From the NCBI RefSeq assembly GCF_000004825.1, contig NW_008805077.1, positions 372,001 to 436,000 on the forward strand: DNA of 64,000 bases. Direction: 5' to 3'. The translations under genes were made by a program, and so were the position numbers. Source of the DNA: Heterostelium album PN500 (taxonomy: Eukaryota > Evosea > Eumycetozoa > Acytosteliales > Acytosteliaceae). Within the stretch, counting starts at the first letter, position 1, and each line of letters opens with the position of its first letter. Shown in pieces: positions 1-11,223 of this stretch. Below the pieces are notes generated by a model that was given only the letters and a program-made list of their open reading frames with translations, was not told where the DNA came from and searched no databases.

Positions 1-1369
1 TTTTACCAATTAGTGGTTGCATTCCTTTTGTCGGACCTGTTCTTCAAGGTGTATTCTCTCTCTTCTGGAAGAGAGCTGCCGAATCCAATGTTATTACCAA
101 AGAAAAACTCAAAGAAGAGTTGGACAAACTAAGAAAGGAAATGATGGAAGCTGTTGCCGGAAAGATCAAAGATAGTGAAATCAAGCAATGGACTGAGATC
201 TGTGAAGCTTTCTTGAAAGGATTGAAGAAATCATGTAAAGTTCTTGGTACTCATATCAATGCTCTTAAACATCAATTTGCCGAAAAAAAATGTGCCGATG
301 AACAAGTTCAAGAAGCCGTCCGTATTGATTTGGCTTTGATCAGTGATAAAGCATTCTCACTACATGAATTCTGTGATTCCCCGGCATACCTTAAGTATAC
401 ACTTGGATACTATATTCAATCGCTTCAAATCTACACTGCTATCTTAACACTTCAAGATGTATGTACTAACTTTAATATAAAATATATGTTTTATTGAGAC
501 AATATCTAATAATTTAATTTATATTAACATAGGCATTCTGGTATCAATTGGGAATTAAACCAATTTTTGTTACTGGTAGACGAGCTACTGATACAATTGA
601 TGCCTTGCCATCATTTGCAGAGACTATGCATGAAGAAATAATGCCAGCACTCAAAAATATTGCCCGAGGTCTTACCGAAAATGTTCGTGAAGGAGCACAG
701 GCCAAAGGAGTCGATTTAACTACTCTCCATCTACTTTTAAAGAGTGATCGTTACCTTTATCCAGTGCCATTAGTTTTGGCACCCGTTGAAATACCACAAG
801 TAGCCAAGTGTCTTCGTGAGGTACAGGGTCCAATCTGTCCAGAATGCAAGGTACCAGAACGCGATGGAACCTTTATCTTTAGAATTGATTGTATAAATTT
901 CAGACCGGAAACATCCGCTGAAGATATCCGTGGTTATCGTAATATGTCTCATGTTGAAGAACCGATCACTGGTTGCAAAGGTACGATGTCAGGTATTCCC
1001 GCTGCTCTCACAGTTGTCCTTCCAAAAAAGAGAACCGTTCAAATTCGTTTCGTTGGTGAATATGATCAGACTTTTACTGATCTCCCAATTCAATGGACCA
1101 CAAATGAAGAGGCATACTATACTGCGATGATGCCATTCGGAGAAAATTATCGAAGAAACAACAAAACTATTCCTGCAATCAAGGAGGAAATGGGTATCTC
1201 ACAGGTTCCAGGAATGAGCTTGATGATAAATACAAATTCATTAAAGAGTGGAATGACCTACACTGAAAAGATGACTGATATCGAGAGACTTACCTTTGTC
1301 ACTGATAGATTTGATGATATGAAACGTCATGCAAAGATTTTGTTTATTGAATTAATCATTCAAGATTAA
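1..1369 (+). CDS. Cry delta-endotoxin N-domain-like protein, copy 1 (5' end outside window)
   Basis: Partial gene: the first 13 bases are the tail of intron 1, exon 2 is 14-458, intron 2 is 459-532, and exon 3 is 533-1369 with a stop. Exon 1 lies off the left edge. The protein is nearly identical to the complete copy at 7002-8652, with about 14 amino-acid differences over roughly 427 residues, and intron 2 and the 3' flank are also conserved, so the duplication is recent. Exon 2 encodes a Gly/Val-rich hydrophobic segment followed by Phe-Trp and long amphipathic helices. I recognise this layout from the helical pore-forming N-domain of Bacillus Cry proteins; this is an inference by eye. Exon 3 encodes a C-terminal half I cannot assign. 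Expression and toxicity cannot be judged. Confidence 0.7.
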
Positions 1370-1516
1370 AAGATAAACAAACACATCAGAGGAAATGAAT
1401 CTTTTGTATTCAAAAAAAAAAAAACTTTTACTTAAAATTTCTCAACAGTTAAATAAATCACTCTTTTTAATTCCTTCATCATTTTGTTGATATAAAAAGT
1501 TTTATCCTTTAAATTT

Positions 1517-1762
1517 TTATTCTATATTATCTACATTTTCATAAGATTTAGGTTGATAACATTGATTGGTATCAGTGCTATTATGAAGTGAAAATAGGTT
1601 GATACGATCAGTGTTGAATATTAAATATTTATCTCTATCGTTGTACCATCTCTTACAAACTAAACTGAAACAAATGATATCAATGTTATCATCTATATAA
1701 CTTATTATTTTATTTAATATTAAATGTGAAAGGTTTACTATTTTATTTGTTTGATTATTCAT
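1517..1762 (-). pseudogene. Chimeric remnant of an F-box/FNIP gene
   Basis: An 81-codon open frame that begins with the same F-box segment (start MNNQTNKIVNLSHLILNKII) as the intact neighbours. After about 68 residues it jumps directly to PKSYENVDN plus two residues, which is the extreme C-terminus of the gene at 8802-10668. The whole FNIP repeat region, roughly 500 codons, and the usual intron are missing. The 3' sequence up to about 1555 matches the region downstream of Cry-like copy 2, so the junction marks the edge of the Cry-like duplication. It could still encode a free F-box peptide, but more likely it is a recombination product without function. Confidence 0.7.
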
Positions 1763-2015
1763 TCTTTAGAATCTTTAAAATAAAATAAAAAAAATTTTGT
1801 TTTGAGAGATGTTAATCCCAAATTACAATATTTAAAAGATTAGTCATTAAAATCAGTATTATTTTCAAAATTCAATAACGATTTCTATTTATTTTTTTCA
1901 CAAAGATTATTGTTTCATTATTTCTAAATTGGAACGAAAAAAAATATTTGCACTATTTATTGTAACTGTACACTCTCCTAATCTTGTGATTTTAAATTAA
2001 TTTTATTAAATTATT

Positions 2016-3946
2016 TTATTCATTTCCTCTTAAAATTTGTTCAAATTTAGATTGATGAAATATTTTAGCGATTAAGTTTCCTTTGGGTGATATATCATTT
2101 TCAGAATACATTAAATAATAATTATCGTCCAACTTTCTAATTGTTTGTGTTTGATATGATTCAAATCTATGAATGATATTGGTGATTGATTTGATAGTTT
2201 CTGGAATGGTGTTATTGATTTTAGATAGGTTTCTAAAGACAAGAGTATTGAGTGTTGGTGGTATCAAATGTAAATCATCAAGAAAATTTTTTCCAATATC
2301 CATATATTCAATGGTGTTTGGTAGTTTAACTTTAGGAGCTCCATCTTTGAATGTTGGAAGACGCAGTTCTTTTAGTGAACATGTTTGATCGGTATTACCA
2401 AAATCAAATATATTCTCATTTGAACCAGATACTTCCATAAATAGGCTGATTGATCTAATTCCGGATGGCAAAGATATCGTTGATTCTCTTGGTTCACCAG
2501 ATATAAACAATGTATCGATCTTTATGTTTGATGGGATTGGAAGAATAATGTCATTTCCAAAATCAAATACTTCAAAGTAATATTGCTTAGTTTCTGGGAA
2601 TATTTCATCGACCTTAAATTGACAATTATCTAGGTGGAAGATTCTCAATGATGTTGGCATTGTTCCTTTCAATACGCTATCTTTACTTTGAAGTCTAAGA
2701 TCAAGAGACTCTAAAGTTCGTGGGAGGTAATTGGCGTTGAATACTGTGATATCTTGTCTATTGTATTTGGAAACATATATATCAAGTGATTGAAGATTGG
2801 AAAGAGATGATATTGCTTGTAACCATGAAATTGGTAAACATGATTTCATTAATACACTATCTTCCAAAGTTGTAGAATCGATTGTATATTGTAAATCATT
2901 ATTGAGTGGAGTATCGCACAGAGAAAAATGTTTAAGAGATGATGGTAATACACCTGGTTGAATTTCATATTGATAGCCATCCAGAGTAAATTTCTGTAAA
3001 CCATATGGAAGTACACCTGCTTGAATTTCATGCTTATATCCAAGAATTAATTCCAACAAACCACTTGGAAGTACACCTGGTCGAACTTCATATTGATAGC
3101 TGCTGAGATTAAGTTGCACAAACCATCTGGAAGTACACCTGGTGGAATTTCATATTCACAGCTGTCAAGATTAAGTTTATACAAACCATTTGGAAGTACA
3201 CCTGGCTGAATTACAAATTCATAGTTGGTTAGAGTAAGTTTGACCAATCCGTCTGGAAGTACACCTGGTGGAATCTCTTGTTCGATTGGAGCATTGAATT
3301 TTAGCACCTCTAATGAATTGGGAAGTAATCCTTTAACAAGTGGTTCATCGAAATCATATTTGAATCTAATTGATTTGATTGACTTTGGTAATCCATATTT
3401 CAATGTGCCGCAACCACCAAACTTTGTTACTGATTGTGATTCTGATAATAATCTATAGATATTCTCCTGAATATTCTCTGTATAATTATAGATTGTTGAA
3501 ACATTGCTGGGAATACTTTTGAGTTTTCTAGAATCATCTTCATAATTATACATTAAAACAGTTAGTCTAAAAAAATATGATAAGTATCAATAGAATATAT
3601 TAATCAATTGATGATACTTACCATAATGATAATCGTATTTCTGATATTGGTATAATGATTTACTTAAAACCAGTTTACAATTCATCTTTGATTGAATTGA
3701 TTTCAAAAAGATTTTATGATATGATGGTAATTTGAAATGCTCATTATTTTGATAGATATTAGTGTTTTTAAGTGCAAATAGGTTGATACGATCAGTGTTG
3801 AATATTAAATATTTATCTCTATGATTGTACCATCTCTTACAAACTAAACTGAAACAAATGATATCAATGTTATCATCTAAACAACTTATTATTTTATTTA
3901 ATATTAAATGTGAAAGATTTACTATTTTATCTGTTTGATTATTCAT
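2016..3946 (-). pseudogene. F-box/FNIP-repeat protein gene with a frameshift
   Basis: Exon 1 (3946-3622) encodes the F-box (start MNNQTDKIVNLSHLILNKII, core CFSLVCKRWYN). A phase-1 intron at about 3621-3538 (gtaagt..aag) is inferred from paralogues; using the in-frame acceptor gives continuity. Exon 2 encodes FNIP-type leucine-rich repeats with the recurring pattern PGVLPxGL.xLxL.xYxxEI, then the conserved C-terminal block ending in TIRKLDDNYYL. At about 3114 the frame breaks. Paralogous repeats have a two-codon tga/tat-aaa stretch before CTTAAT, while here one base is missing, so translation shifts and stops near 3047. Everything downstream (3119-2016) stays open in the restored frame, so the lesion is very recent or an assembly error. 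F-box proteins recruit substrates to SCF ubiquitin ligases through such repeats. Confidence 0.75.
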
Positions 3947-3958
3947 TATAACGATCAA

Positions 3959-4780
3959 AATAAATGATCATCCAAAAAAAAATAAAAAATTATTGTTTAT
4001 ATCCAACGAACATGCTCCCAATCACTTCCGCTTGTGCATCAAAAAAATTGTAAAAATAAAAAAATTCGAGATATATTATTTTTTCTGAGAAAAGTGTGAG
4101 ACCTTTCAAAAATCACTGATTTTTCATATCAAATAATCATTTTTCTTTTATTTATATTTGTTATTGTTCTTGAGCAAGAAAATAGTATACTATTAATAAT
4201 TTAGTCAATATTGCCGCAAACCCAATAGCTTGTATGTCAGTAATATCAGATTTATCAAGACTTTTTTTCTCTGTCAATTGGTTTGTCATCATCACCAGCT
4301 ATCATTTCAATAAGATATGATGTAGATAAGTAAAATCATATGATCGAATTATGGTGCTGATTCTTTGTATCATTTCAATTCCCTTCCACAAGACATGATT
4401 ACAAAAGATATCCTCTTTGATTGATCATCCAGTGTATATTGACTTTCAATGAATAATTTCTTATTTTTACTCATTTTATTCAAGAATTTGCGAAAATTTT
4501 TATTCATGAACACCAAGTCCTTCTGGAATAACTTAAAAAGATTAAAAAAAAATAACATCCCCCAACCATATTAACCCCTTTTTTTTTTATTAAGTGAACT
4601 TCATATCTGATAGTTTCGTTTTATTATTGTTTAAAATCATTTATTCATTTAATATAAATATAAACATGATTGTAATTAATAAAAATAATATAAATAGAAT
4701 AAATAAATTAAAATCAATATATATAAAACATTTCAATATCAAATAATTAATAATAATAACAATATTAATAATCAATAAAA
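3959..4780. other. Intergenic stretch, AT-rich
   Basis: This lies between the start of the minus-strand F-box gene and the start of the plus-strand glutathione-transferase-like gene, so it should contain two divergent promoters. T and A runs are frequent. A 62-codon minus frame at 4370-4558 has no recognisable motif, and I do not call it a gene. Confidence 0.6.
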
Positions 4781-5855
4781 ATGTCAAACAATAATAATAG
4801 TAATAATAATAATAATAATAAACCATTAGAATTCAATAGAGAAACAAGTAAATTTAGAAATTGGGTTAGAATAGGTAGTGATCGATTCCCACCGGAAGCA
4901 AATAGATACCATCTCTATGCAAACTATGGATGTCCTTGGGTCAATCGTGTGCTGATCGTTAGGAATCTCAAGGGATTGCAAGATGTCATCTCCGTTAGCA
5001 TTACAGAGCCGAGATTGTATGAGCGTGAAGGTTGGCCGTTCAATCCCGACTTTGATGAGTTCACCACTGACGACGCCGTCAACCATGCCAAGAACATACC
5101 GGAGATCTACCGACTATCGGATGCCACCTACCAAGGCAGATTCTCCGTACCGGTACTCTGGGACAAGAAGAACTCAGTCATCGTAAACAACGAATCGTCC
5201 GAGATCATCAGAATGCTAAACTCAGAGTTCAATCAATTCGCCAAGAATCCACAACTCGATTTGGTTCCATCGGATCTACAAGTGGAGATCGATCGAATAA
5301 ATGAACTGGTCTATGAGAATGTGAATAACGGGGTTTATAAATGTGGATTCTCACCAAGTCAAGAAGGATGTAAGTTAGTTAGTTAGTTACATTACTATAT
5401 ATATATATATATATATATATTGTTAGCTAAACTTATTAATCTATTCTTATTATCCTATTTATCTTTGATTAGATGACATTGCATTTGATAAACTATTCAA
5501 TACTTTGGATGAACTGGAAGAACGATTGGATACCAATAGATATTTAGTGGGTGATAGATTTACAGAGGCAGATGTTAGATTGTTTCCAACGCTAATTAGA
5601 TTCGATGCAGCTTACTACGTAGTATTCAAATGCAATTTGAAGAGAATACAAGACTATCCAAACCTTTTCAACTATCTCAAGGAACTCTATCAGATGCCAG
5701 CTTTACAATCTACAATCAACTTTAAACACATCAAAAACGGTTACTTCAAATCAAAGCCATCACTCAATCCAACTTTAATCGTAGCAAAGGGTCCAAGCAC
5801 CGATGTTCTCTTGGAACCACACAACAGAGATAGCAAGTTACCAATCAAAAAGTAG
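4781..5855 (+). CDS. Glutathionyl-hydroquinone reductase / omega-like glutathione transferase (ECM4/YqjG family)
   Basis: Two exons, 4781-5369 and 5473-5855, encode 323 residues. The phase-1 intron restores the motif EGYDIAFDKLF across the junction. After an Asn-rich start the protein has the family hallmark RYHLYANYGCPWVNR with the catalytic Cys at about residue 51, followed by RNLKGLQDVISVS, which matches the thioredoxin-like N-domain of glutathionyl-hydroquinone reductases. The second exon holds the helical C-domain (RYLVGDRFTEADVRLFPTL). Known enzymes of this family use glutathione to reduce glutathionyl-quinones through the active-site Cys, and act in the cytosol in quinone and xenobiotic detoxification. 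Length and motif order are normal. The start ATG has the A-rich context typical of dictyostelids. Confidence 0.9.
5395..5420 (+). repeat. (AT)n microsatellite in intron
   Basis: An uninterrupted alternating AT tract of about 25 bases inside the intron of the glutathione-transferase-like gene. It is likely to be length-variable. Confidence 0.9.
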
Positions 5856-6318
5856 AACTAATATATATATAAACATATGTTAAACATTCATCATGATTAT
5901 TATCATGAATCTGTAAATTTAATTATAACAATAACAACAATTATAAGAATAATAATAAAGATTTATTTATTCTTTCAATTTAATATTATCTTAATTTATT
6001 ATTTAATTAATTGAAATACTAATTAATCTTTCTCGTTATTCTTTCTTCTCCTTTTGAATCTTTTTCATTGAATTCTTTGTTCCTCTTGTTGTTTTGCAAT
6101 TAAAGAGTTGTTTATTCATTCTTTAAAGATCATAATTCAAAGTAGAAGATTTATTTTATTATATAATAAATTTACTATTTATATGATTATATAATTTATT
6201 CTTAATAATAATAGTATACAGATTTTCTAATATTCTTATTAAATGAATCAGTCATCGTGATAGCATCTCTTTTTGTTTAGATACTTTAAATTAATTGTGT
6301 TATTTGTTTAATTTGGGG

Positions 6319-6385
6319 GGACAGAAGCAAATTAAAAAAATTTGGGTGTTTGACCCCTAAATTTTAATTTTTTTCGACATTTCAT
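6319..6385 (+). repeat. Third, divergent copy of a dispersed palindromic repeat
   Basis: The stretch gcaaattaaaaaaatttggg, then a short gap and gacccctaaattttaatttt, resembles the core of the two repeat arms at 55081-55173 and 56050-56142. The orientation equals the right-hand arm. The match covers roughly 55 bases and is interrupted by several substitutions. Confidence 0.6.
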
Positions 6386-6617
6386 TTTATTGGTTGGGTT
6401 TTTTTTTTTGCAAAGCTTTTTTTGTAATCTCGCATTAATTGTGTAAAATTCACACCAAAACAGTGTCAAATTTTTTCATTTTTGGGGGAGGCATCAATGA
6501 AATTACACAATTTGACTCCTCTATTTTTTTTTTGTAAATGCACAAATCTCACCCATTGCAGAAATTTAATATTCATTTACTTTTTGAATTAATTAATTAA
6601 TTCAATGACAAAATTAG

Positions 6618-6726
6618 ATAAATTTGTAAATTGGTCATTAGAGGTTTAACACCAAACTAATTGTTTTTTCTATTTCTCAATAGAATAAATCATTTTAAAC
6701 CTCTAATGACCAATTTACAAATTTAT
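6618..6726. repeat. Perfect 32-nt inverted repeat with 45-nt spacer
   Basis: The arm 6618-6649 (ending cattagaggtttaa) is exactly reverse-complementary to 6695-6726 (starting ttaaacctctaatg). It could fold as a 32-bp hairpin with a 45-nt loop, or be the ends of a short deleted element. No coding capacity lies between the arms. Confidence 0.9.
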
Positions 6727-6929
6727 TTACTTTCCAAAGTGCTAACTTGAGAGGAGGACTAAACTTATTTTTTTTTTTTTTTTTGGGTAAAGTAACCTAC
6801 TTCATATTAGATATATATTAAAATTTTTATTTGATCTATAACCGCTCAAACACAAAAAGATTATTTTATATTTTTATTAATATTAAAATTGTTTTTTTTT
6901 TTCAAATTTTTTTAATCAATAAGAAAAAG

Positions 6930-6937
6930 TATAAATA
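6930..6937 (+). promoter_or_regulatory. Putative TATA box of Cry-like copy 2
   Basis: tataaata lies about 65 bases upstream of the ATG at 7002 in an A/T-rich region, in a typical dictyostelid arrangement. It is supported by sequence and position only. Confidence 0.4.
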
Positions 6938-7001
6938 ATTACAAGTGAAAGAAATTTAAATCATTTTTCTTTAAAAATTCAAAACACTAATCAAATACAA
7001 A

Positions 7002-8652
7002 ATGTCTGCTTCCTCAGTCCCTGGTACTGAAACCTACAACTCCACAACTCTTAGAGATCTTGCTGGAGGTGCTGGTGATAGAATCCTTGCCAAGCTAGAT
7101 GAAAATCCAATGAATATCATTCCAATCAATTTGATATGTGCTGCACTCGATATTAAAGATCCATTCGAGGTTATTGCTCATTTTGAACCTGACAAAGAGG
7201 ATGTTGGTATTATGGTGAATGCATGCATGTAAGTTAATTAAAAAACAATAATATTGTTTATAATCCCGATTAATAAAAATTATTGTTACTATATAGTGGT
7301 GTGATTCCTGTCGTTGGACCTATTCTTCAAGGTGTATTCTCTCTCTTCTGGAAGAGAGCTGCTGAATCCAATGTTATTACCAAAGAAAAACTCAAAGAAG
7401 AGTTGGACAAACTAAGAAAGGAAATGATGGAAGCTGTTGCCGGAAAGATCAAAGATAGTGAAATCAAGCAATGGACTGAGATCTGTGAAGCTTTCTTGAA
7501 AGGATTGAAGAAATCTTGTAAAGTTCTTGGTACTCATATCAATGCTCTTAAACATCAATTTGCCGAAAAAAAATGTGCCGATGAACAAGTTCAAGAAGCC
7601 GTCCGTATTGATTTGGCTTTGATCAGTGATAAAGCATTCTCACTTCATGAATTCTGTGATTCCCCGGCATACCTTAAGTATACACTTGGATACTATATTC
7701 AATCGCTTCAAATCTACACTGCTGTCTTAACACTACAAGAGGTATGTACTAACTTTAATATAAAATATATGTTTTATTGAGACAATATCTAATAATTTAA
7801 TTTATATTAATATAGGCATTCTGGTATCAATTGGGAATTAAACCAATTTTTGTTACTGGTAGACGAGCTACTGATACAATTGATGCCTTGCCATCATTTG
7901 CAGAGACTATGCATGAAGAAATAATGCCAGCACTCAAAAATATTGCCCGAGGTCTTACCGAAAATGTTCGTGAAGGAGCACAGGCCAAAGGAGTCGATTT
8001 AACTACTCTCCATCTACTTTTAAAGAGTGATCGTTACCTTTATCCAGTGCCATTAGTTTTGGCACCCGTTGAAATTCCACAAGTAGCCAAGAGTCTTCGT
8101 GAGGTACAGGGTCCAATCTGTCCAGAATGCAAGGTACCAGAACGCGATGGAACCTTTATCTTTAGAATTGATTGTATAAATTTCAGACCGGAAACATCCG
8201 CTGAAGATATCCGTGGTTATCGTAATATGTCTCATGTTGAAGAACCGATCACTGGTTGCAAAGGTACGATGTCAGGTATTCCCGCTGCTCTCACAGTTGT
8301 CCTTCCAAAAAAGAGAACCGTTCAAATTCGTTTCGTTGGTGAATATGATCAGACTTTTACTGATCTCCCAATTCAATGGAACACAAATGAAGAGGCATCC
8401 TATACTGCGATGATGCCATTCAGAGAAAATTATCGAAGAAACAACAAAACTATTCCTGCAATCAAGGAGGAAATGGGTATCTCACAGGTTCCAGGAATGA
8501 GCTTGATGATAGATACCGATTCATTTAAGAGTGGAATGACCTACACTGAAAAGATGACTGATATTGAGAGAGTAACCTTTGTCACTGATCCATTTGATGA
8601 TATGAAACGTCATGCAAAGATTTTGTTTATTGAATTAATCATTCAAGATTAA
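7002..8652 (+). CDS. Cry delta-endotoxin N-domain-like protein, copy 2 (complete)
   Basis: Three exons: 7002-7228, 7297-7741 and 7816-8652. Phases 2 and 0 agree, giving 502 residues. There is no signal peptide: the start MSASSVPGTETYNS is polar. Residues about 50-75 are mixed, and the exon 1/2 junction builds a hydrophobic Gly/Val-rich segment followed by FSLFW and then Lys/Glu-rich amphipathic helices. In Cry toxins the first helices of domain I have this look, and these helices insert into membranes. The C-terminal half contains two CxxC-like Cys (PICPEC) and a probably beta-rich end, but I cannot match it to Cry domains II/III. Bacterial-like genes with eukaryotic introns would imply an old transfer. 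Alternatives are a dictyostelid-specific helical protein or a lysin family. Function is not established. Confidence 0.75.
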
Positions 8653-8801
8653 AAGATAAACAAACACATCAGAGGAAATGAATCTTTTGTATTCAAAAAA
8701 ACAAAAACTTTTTCTTTAAATTTCTCAACAGTTAAATAAATCATGGTCACTCTTTTTAATTCCTTCATCATTTTGTTATAAAAGTTTTATCCTTTAAATT
8801 T

Positions 8802-10668
8802 TTATTCTGTATTATCTACATTTTCATAAGATTTAGGTTGGTTAAATAAGTTAAAGAGAGTTAATGAGTTTTCGCAAATCAATCGGACGTTTTGTTCGTT
8901 GTCAAATTCATTATATATTAAATAATAATTTTCATCCAACTTTCTAATAGTTTGCTTGCTATATGTTCCAAAATTACGAATTATTTTGGGTATTGATTTG
9001 AAAAAATTTGGATTGGTGATATCGATTTCACTTTGGTTTTCATTGCTATTAAAAGAAAGAGTATTGAGTGTTGATGGTATCAAATGTAATATATCATTGA
9101 GATCGTTGTCACCAATATGCAGTTGTTCAATGGTGTTTGGTATTTTAAATTTAGGAGTTCCATTCATGAATGTCGGAAGATGTAGTTCTCTTAATGAACA
9201 TGTTTGATCGGTAACGTTGTCGACATCACCAAAGTCGATAATCTTCTCGCCTGAATCATACAATCCTGTATAAAAGTAGATTGATTTCACACCATATGAT
9301 GGTAGAGATATAGTTGATTCTGTTATTTCTCCAGTTATGAACAATTCATCGATCTTTATGTTTGAAGGAATTCGAAGAATACTATTATTATCAATACCAA
9401 ATACTTCAAAGTGATATTGCTTAGTTTCTGGGAATATTTCATCGATAATAAATTGACATTCGTTAAGATGGATGTTTTTTAAGGATGCTGGCATTGTTCC
9501 TATCAATACGACACTTGTTATGCTAATTTCGAGTGATTCTAAAGTTGGTGGGAGGTATTTAAGATTGAATACATTGGATTCTTGATCGCGGTAGGAAAAA
9601 TAAATTTCAAGTGATTGAAGATTGAGAAGTGATGATATTGCTTGTAACCATGAAATTGGCACATAAGATTTCGTTATTACACTATCTTCCCATGTTGCAG
9701 ATTCGGCACTTATAAATGCTAGATCATCAATTTGCGTATATTCGTAGCACTTTAGAGACAAATATGTAAGAGTTGATGGGAGTACACATGGTCGAAGCTC
9801 ATGTGGATAGTCGTACAAAGATAATGATAACAAGCCAGCTGGAAGTATACCTGCTTGAATTTCATAGGGACTACCGTTTATAGTCAATGATAACAAACTA
9901 TTTGGAAGTACACCTGGTCGAATTTCATATTGATAGTTGATTAGAGTAAGTTCGAGCAAACCATCTGGAAGTACACCTGGTAGAATCTCTTGTTTGAAAA
10001 ATCTGTCAAAATCTAACACCTCTAATGAATCGGGAAGTGATCCTTTCTTAATGGGTTCATCAAATCCTCGGAAAGATAGTGATTTGATTGACTTTGGTAA
10101 TCCATATATCAATGTGCTGCATCCTTCCAACTTTGTTACTGATTGTGATTCCGATATTAATCTATAGAATTTCTCTAATTCATCTATTTCATCGGAAGAA
10201 TTAAATGTTATATAGATATTTGAAACCTTGCAGGGAATACTACCCTTTAGCTTTTCAAACTCATCTTTAAGTATGATAAAATTCAAATAGTTAGCCAAGT
10301 AATTATGATTTTCAAATGATTTTAAGATATTAATAATATTTACTATAATGATAATCGTAGTTTGGACATTGGTAAGTACTATAGCCAAAAACTAGTGTCA
10401 AATTAATCTTTGATTGAATTGAATTCATAAAGGTATTATAATATGATGGTAAGTTGAAATGTTTATTATTTTGATTGATATCAGAGGTATTATATGCAAA
10501 TAGACAGATATTATCAGTGTTGAACATTAAATATTTATCTCTATCGTTGTACCATCTCTTACAAACTAAACTGAAACAAATGATATCAATGTTATCATCT
10601 ATATAACTTATTATTTTATTTAATATTAAATGTGAAAGATTTACTATTTTATTTGTTTGATTATTCAT
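8802..10668 (-). CDS. F-box/FNIP-repeat protein
   Basis: Exon 1 is 10668-10344 (F-box, start MNNQTNKIVNLSHLILNKII). The intron is 10343-10265 (gtaaat..aag, phase 1), and exon 2 is 10264-8802, giving 595 residues. The F-box keeps the CFSLVCKRWYNDRDKYL core. Exon 2 has the linker SxSxSVTKLEGCSTL followed by about five FNIP-type repeats (PDGLLELTLINYQYEIRPGV and similar), a longer LRR-like middle region (SWLQAISSLLNLQSLEI) and the conserved C-terminal block TIRKLDENYYLIY. Its end differs from its relatives: after ENYYLIYNEFDN it diverges to NQPKSYENVDN, the tail shared with the remnant at 1517-1762. It probably recruits an unknown target to an SCF ubiquitin ligase. It sits head-to-tail behind Cry-like copy 2, about 150 bases away, and converges with it. 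Confidence 0.85.
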
Positions 10669-11223
10669 TTTATAAAATGATTAAAGTTAAGGTTTGTTAA
10701 TTTTGTTTTTTTCGTTTTACCATTAGATTTTTTATTGACAAAACATTTTTTTGACGAAAGAACTCAGAAAAGTTTGTTTTATCGTATTTTATTGTTTTAA
10801 ATTCAACATGTTGGTCAGATTTCACTATGTTTTTAAGATTTGATGTGTATGATCTGATGGTACTACATCTGATTCGGTTGTGCATAGATAGTGTCGCTGG
10901 ATTGTGGATCTCTAGGCAATACTTTGGTGGATAGCTTTGGACTCTCTTTGAATTAAGGTGATCTTGATGGCTCTGTAAGTGGTTTGTCTTAAAGAAATCT
11001 ACAAGTCTCTTTTAGTGTCTCTCATGATGATCATCTAAGCATTTCTTGTATTCCACTATGTGTTGGGGATATATGAGATGAATTTATTTTTGTTTGACAT
11101 CTTAAGAGTTGAAATGAAATAGGATTAGAATTAAAAAAATTAAAAGAATAAATTATTTTGATGAGGTTTGTTTAAAATTAAAAACAATGAGATATTTTAA
11201 AATTGAAATGTTAATTTATTTTA
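10669..11223. other. Spacer with a minus-strand coding remnant
   Basis: On the minus strand, 11010-10697 is open for about 105 codons without an ATG at its beginning (RLVDFFKTNHLQSHQDHL..., later ...TNFSEFFRQKNVL). The composition is richer in GC than the flanks, which suggests former coding sequence, but I recognise no domain. The rest is AT-rich. Confidence 0.3.

Larger units (their letters stand above)
5856..7001. other. Long AT-rich intergenic region with repeat debris
   Basis: No gene is visible in this 1.1-kb spacer. It holds a partial copy of a dispersed repeat near 6319-6385, a perfect 32-nt inverted repeat at 6618-6726 and several T/A tracts. The last 120 bases form the promoter of Cry-like copy 2. 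Confidence 0.7.

Noticed and set aside
4641-4826. Tyr/Ile-rich minus-strand frame
   Set aside because: It is a shadow of A/T-rich DNA and the Asn tract at the start of the glutathione-transferase gene. No motif or start context.
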